DNA from: Arthrobacter sp. SPG23
Lineage (GTDB): Bacteria > Actinomycetota > Actinomycetes > Actinomycetales > Micrococcaceae
DNA: 64,000 bases
Direction: 5' to 3'
NCBI RefSeq assembly: GCF_000876655.1
Contig: NZ_JYCN01000026.1
Span: 124,001-188,000 of the forward strand
Both the position numbers and the translations under genes were made by a program. The notes below the pieces were generated by a model. It saw only the letters and a list, made by a program, of their open reading frames with translations. It did no database searches and was not told the origin of the DNA. This document shows positions 61,908 to 64,000 of this stretch, piece by piece. How positions within the stretch are numbered: position 1 is the stretch's first letter; each line of letters starts with the position of its first letter.

Positions 61908-61981
61908 GGTCTCTTCCTACGGATTCAGGAGGGAGCGGTACTCGCTTCCTTCGACCCTAGGGAATCCTGGCGCGTCTGGAT

Positions 61982-62021
61982 AAGACCTAAAGTGCGTGGA
62001 CGGATAAGCGTCTCTTATGGC
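61982..62021 (-). promoter_or_regulatory. LysR-type compound element before the aminotransferase operon
   Basis: Plus strand: AAGAC (61982-61986), exactly 17 bp, then ATAAGCGTCTCTTATGGC (62004-62021), with ATAAG-N5-CTTAT arms and T-N11-A. Spacing and orientation equal the copies at 58.5 and 54.2 kb; the AAGAC block is shorter here. Confidence 0.65.
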
Positions 62022-62168
62022 CTGTGCCCACATTTTTCGGTTATGGCTCCACGCAGTATTGGTATTTCCGCGGGCGGACCGCTGTGTCTAGCGTTTTATG
62101 TACGCTGGCCCGATTGGCGGTTCTTTCCGCCGGCGCCAACTGACGTGTCCCCCAACCGAGGAGTGCAT

Positions 62169-62735
62169 TTGGCCGTTCTGCCCAGCCCTGTATTGCACAG
62201 CCCTGTCCTGCGCCCAGCTGTTCCGAACCCGGCCGACGGCGGTTACTACCGTTACCGGGGACGGCGGAAGCCTGAAGCGGCAGCCGTCCAGACGGAACAG
62301 CTCCGGCAGCTCCTCAAAGAGGACCGGCAACGGATTTCCTTCAATGCCTCCAGCATGCGGGCGCTTTCGGTCCGCCTGAACCAGCACGTCGCCCAGGCAC
62401 TGTGTGACGGCCTGAAGATGACAGGCCTTGCAAAGGCCGCCGGCCTTTCCCGCTGGGCAGTGCGGACCATCGGATTGTCCTCTGACGACCTGGCACCGTC
62501 CGGGCTGACGGCTGAGCAGCAGCTTGCCCTGATTAGCGGGTTGAAGTCCGAGCTGGCCGAGCTGGAGGAGTCGAAGGCAGCCCTGGAGGGGCGGCGGTTG
62601 AAGCTCCTGGCCGCGGCGCGCAGGCTGGGAACCATGGACGATTACGAGCTTGCGGCACTGAGCGGGCTCCCGAGCGAGGCGATCCGGAAGATGACCTGGG
62701 GGCTTGCGCCCGATCCGGGTCTCATTCCTGCTTAG
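62169..62735 (+). CDS. hypothetical protein with helix-turn-helix-like segments
   Basis: 188 residues. A Pro-rich start (PSPVLHSPVLRPAVPNPA), then mostly helical. GLKMTGLAKAAGLSRWAVRT looks like a helix-turn-helix, and DYELAALSGLPSEAIRKMTW may be a second. Between them lies a Leu/Glu-rich stretch (LKSELAELEESKAALEGRRL) able to form a coiled coil. The TTG at 62169 has GAGGAG five bases upstream; GTG 62163 overlaps that site. No family recognised; a DNA-binding role is possible. Confidence 0.6.
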   Translation: MAVLPSPVLHSPVLRPAVPNPADGGYYRYRGRRKPEAAAVQTEQLRQLLKEDRQRISFNASSMRALSVRLNQHVAQALCDGLKMTGLAKAAGLSRWAVRTIGLSSDDLAPSGLTAEQQLALISGLKSELAELEESKAALEGRRLKLLAAARRLGTMDDYELAALSGLPSEAIRKMTWGLAPDPGLIPA

Positions 62736-62738
62736 ACC

Positions 62739-62764
62739 ACGACGGCGGGACATCCCGCCGTCGT
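62739..62764. repeat. palindromic intergenic repeat, copy 9
   Basis: 12-bp perfect arms ACGACGGCGGGA/TCCCGCCGTCGT around CA, starting four bases after the upstream stop; the outer flank is reduced to TCGTCTTGC. Confidence 0.8.
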
Positions 62765-62896
62765 TCGTCTTGCACTGAGTGCGGGCCACCTGAACCACTG
62801 GTATGACTCCCGGGAGCCATGCGCCCAACACGGCCAGCGCACTAATTCAGGTTGTTCTCCGCCGTTTCCGGCCCACACCGGTTTAATACTACGAAC

Positions 62897-62921
62897 CTCC
62901 CGCCGTCGTCCGCTTGCGTTG
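62897..62921. repeat. half copy of the palindromic repeat
   Basis: CTCCCGCCGTCGTCCGCTTG continuing CGTTG matches the right arm and outer flank of copies 6 and 8, but the left arm is absent. It looks like a truncated element. Confidence 0.65.
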
Positions 62922-63009
62922 TCGTCTGCTTTGGGGAGGCTATTGTCACGCAGGCAGGTGGTGAGTAATGTACGGCAAACCGGACTCAAGGCCGCATCAG
63001 GCGGCCCCC

Positions 63010-63051
63010 GGAACGGCGCTGTCGCCAGGGGGAACGGCGCTGTCGTCAGGG
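63010..63051. repeat. 21-bp tandem duplication
   Basis: GGAACGGCGCTGTCGCCAGG and GGAACGGCGCTGTCGTCAGG (plus G each) follow directly, one base different. Upstream of the secreted protein gene. Confidence 0.75.
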
Positions 63052-63142
63052 GCTACGCCCCGTACATATAAGACGCCCGGCCACCGCACTGGCCGACCAT
63101 GCGGAACGCAGGACGCCACGCTTCCATTCAAGGGAGAACCTG

Positions 63143-63589
63143 ATGTTAGGCACCAGAAGCTGCCTCGCCGCTGCTCTTGCAGCAACCCTCGTGACCATAG
63201 CCACCCCCGCGCAGGCAGCCCCCGCCACGCTCGTGAGCGCGGGGCCGGGAATCCTCGTGGCCGACGGCGCCGCGGTGGATGTTCCCGTCACCTTCGTGTG
63301 CGACACCGACCCCGCCTTGATCATCGCAATACCCGTGGTCCAAGTTACCCAAAGAGTCAGCGACGGACGGCTCGCCGGCGGCGGCGGAAGCGATCAGCTC
63401 AGCTGCACCAAGCAGTCCCAAACAGTCACCATACGGGTCATTCCAAATATAATGGCGTTCAACGAAGGTGCCGCCGCGGCCTCGGTCTACCTGCGAACCT
63501 GCAGCGCGCAATTCCAATGCTCCATCGTCATCATCAACACCGAAATAACGCTCGCCAATCCCGCCGGCGAAGAACAGGGACAGAGCTAA
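63143..63589 (+). CDS. secreted hypothetical protein
   Basis: 148 residues with a clear signal peptide (LAAALAATLVTIATPAQA, cleavage after AQA near residue 25). The mature part is beta-rich with four cysteines (VCDTD, SCTKQ, RTCSAQFQCS), suggesting a small disulfide-bonded Ig-like domain. AGGGAG precedes the ATG. No family recognised and no linked gene; convergent with the hydrolase at the edge. Confidence 0.75.
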   Translation: MLGTRSCLAAALAATLVTIATPAQAAPATLVSAGPGILVADGAAVDVPVTFVCDTDPALIIAIPVVQVTQRVSDGRLAGGGGSDQLSCTKQSQTVTIRVIPNIMAFNEGAAAASVYLRTCSAQFQCSIVIINTEITLANPAGEEQGQS

Positions 63590-63592
63590 GCC

Positions 63593-64000
63593 TTACCCGT
63601 CGAGGAACCGCAGCAGTAACGGGACGGTGGCGTGCATCGTGCGGAGATCCCCGCCGCTGGCGGCCTGCTCGCCGAGGTAGTCGCCGTGGCCGCCGGGGAC
63701 GATCAGCAGGCGTGCGCCGGGGATGGCACCGGCCATCTGAGCGGCATACGCTGCGGTGACGATGTCCCGATCGCCGGACACCACCAGGGTGGAGGCTGTG
63801 ATGGTGCCCAGTTCGCCGTCGGACCATCCGGGAAACTCCGTGATACGCCGGTGGTCCAGCTCGAAGAGCCGCCCGAGGTGGCCGGGTTCGGGGTTGAGCA
63901 GGCGGTCGGCGTCCTTGTAGGTGTCGGGCATGTCATCGAGCGTGGCGTTCGCCATGCCGTCCCAGAACTCGTCCGGCACCGCGTCGCGGCTCGCAAAGGT
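63593..64000 (-). CDS. alpha/beta hydrolase (N-terminal part outside the window)
   Basis: The last ~135 residues of a protein whose frame stays open to the right edge. STLVVSGDRDIVTAAYAAQM contains the acid aspartate after the sixth strand, and VPGGHGDYLGEQ the catalytic histidine of an alpha/beta-hydrolase fold. The nucleophile elbow is outside the window. GTG 63979 is internal. Substrate unknown. Confidence 0.78.
   Translation of the reverse strand, partial: TFASRDAVPDEFWDGMANATLDDMPDTYKDADRLLNPEPGHLGRLFELDHRRITEFPGWSDGELGTITASTLVVSGDRDIVTAAYAAQMAGAIPGARLLIVPGGHGDYLGEQAASGGDLRTMHATVPLLLRFLDG

Larger units (their letters stand above)
62736..63142. other. intergenic region before the secreted protein gene
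   Basis: 407 bp. Contains palindrome copy 9, a half copy at 62897, a 21-bp tandem repeat at 63010-63051 and a possible -10 box (ACATATAAG near 63064). A GC-rich frame from ATG 62968 overlaps the next gene and looks noncoding. Confidence 0.55.

Noticed and set aside
7412..62921. Palindromic repeats as a CRISPR array
   Set aside because: The copies are scattered over 55 kb singly at gene ends, without regular spacers or cas genes.
62968..63759. 263-codon frame overlapping the secreted protein gene
   Set aside because: Arg/Pro/His-rich without motifs. The overlapping frame has a signal peptide and ribosome site.

Overview
The window is high-GC actinobacterial chromosome. Gene content and style suggest a soil member of the Micrococcaceae, Arthrobacter/Pseudarthrobacter-like: a DUF4193 protein, many MHS and APC transporters, Tat-exported phosphatases, GTG starts and tight ATGA overlaps. 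No rRNA, tRNA, CRISPR array, transposase or prophage gene was found. It reads as a run of catabolic and transport operons, each with its own regulator, and both edges cut a gene.

Region by region. 1-6.1 kb: PucR-type regulator (5' end missing), glutaminase, amino-acid permease, a possible 37-residue Cys-rich peptide and a TPP-dependent decarboxylase/carboligase-like enzyme. 6.1-9.8 kb: DUF2306 membrane protein behind a double operator, an ArsR/SRPBCC pair with an operator at a probable leaderless start, and an LLM flavin monooxygenase. 9.9-17.5 kb: NIF3/YqfO-like protein, metal-dependent cyclase/hydrolase, two convergent IclR regulators, APC permease, homoserine-dehydrogenase-like enzyme, aldehyde dehydrogenase and an Lrp regulator. 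These could form a route for an amino acid such as homoserine (inference). 17.6-28.1 kb: mainly single genes (HAD, NYN/OST-HTH-like, tandem lipoproteins, DUF2236, Nudix, TfoX, metallophosphoesterase, Na+/H+ antiporter fused to a UBP zinc finger). 28.2-31.8 kb: PhoD-like phosphatase and a phosphodiesterase with a 3' frameshift, behind a triple 11-bp direct repeat like a PHO box; then MOSC. 31.9-35.8 kb: DUF1445 hydro-lyase with MFS partner, adenylate kinase, CsbD. 35.8-43.8 kb: polyol uptake and oxidation operon (binding protein, two permeases, sorbitol-type dehydrogenase, PfkB kinase, mannitol dehydrogenase) with a divergent AraC regulator. 43.9-46.4 kb: DUF4193, S4 protein, beta-propeller/SLH secreted protein. 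46.5-54.1 kb: idonate/ketogluconate-type dehydrogenases, MFS transporter and 5-oxoprolinase PxpABC. 54.2-61.9 kb: polyamine-type ABC transporter, LysR regulator, RraA/HMG-type aldolase and class I aminotransferase. 62-64 kb: a hypothetical protein, a secreted protein and a partial hydrolase.

Most notable: one compound regulatory element (a LysR-type T-N11-A box, 17 bp, then AAGAC) lies before three separate operons: the ABC transporter (58.5 kb), pxpABC (54.2 kb) and the aminotransferase/aldolase pair (62.0 kb). This ties transporter, lactam-opening enzyme, transaminase and aldolase into one putative LysR regulon. It suggests an undescribed route for a 5-oxoproline-like or gamma-hydroxylated glutamate-like compound; the substrate is inference.

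A second genome-scale signal is a family of near-perfect intergenic palindromes (core GACGGCGGGA...TCCCGCCGTC, often flanked by CGCAAGCGG/CCGCTTGCG). There are nine copies plus one half copy, all at gene 3' ends.
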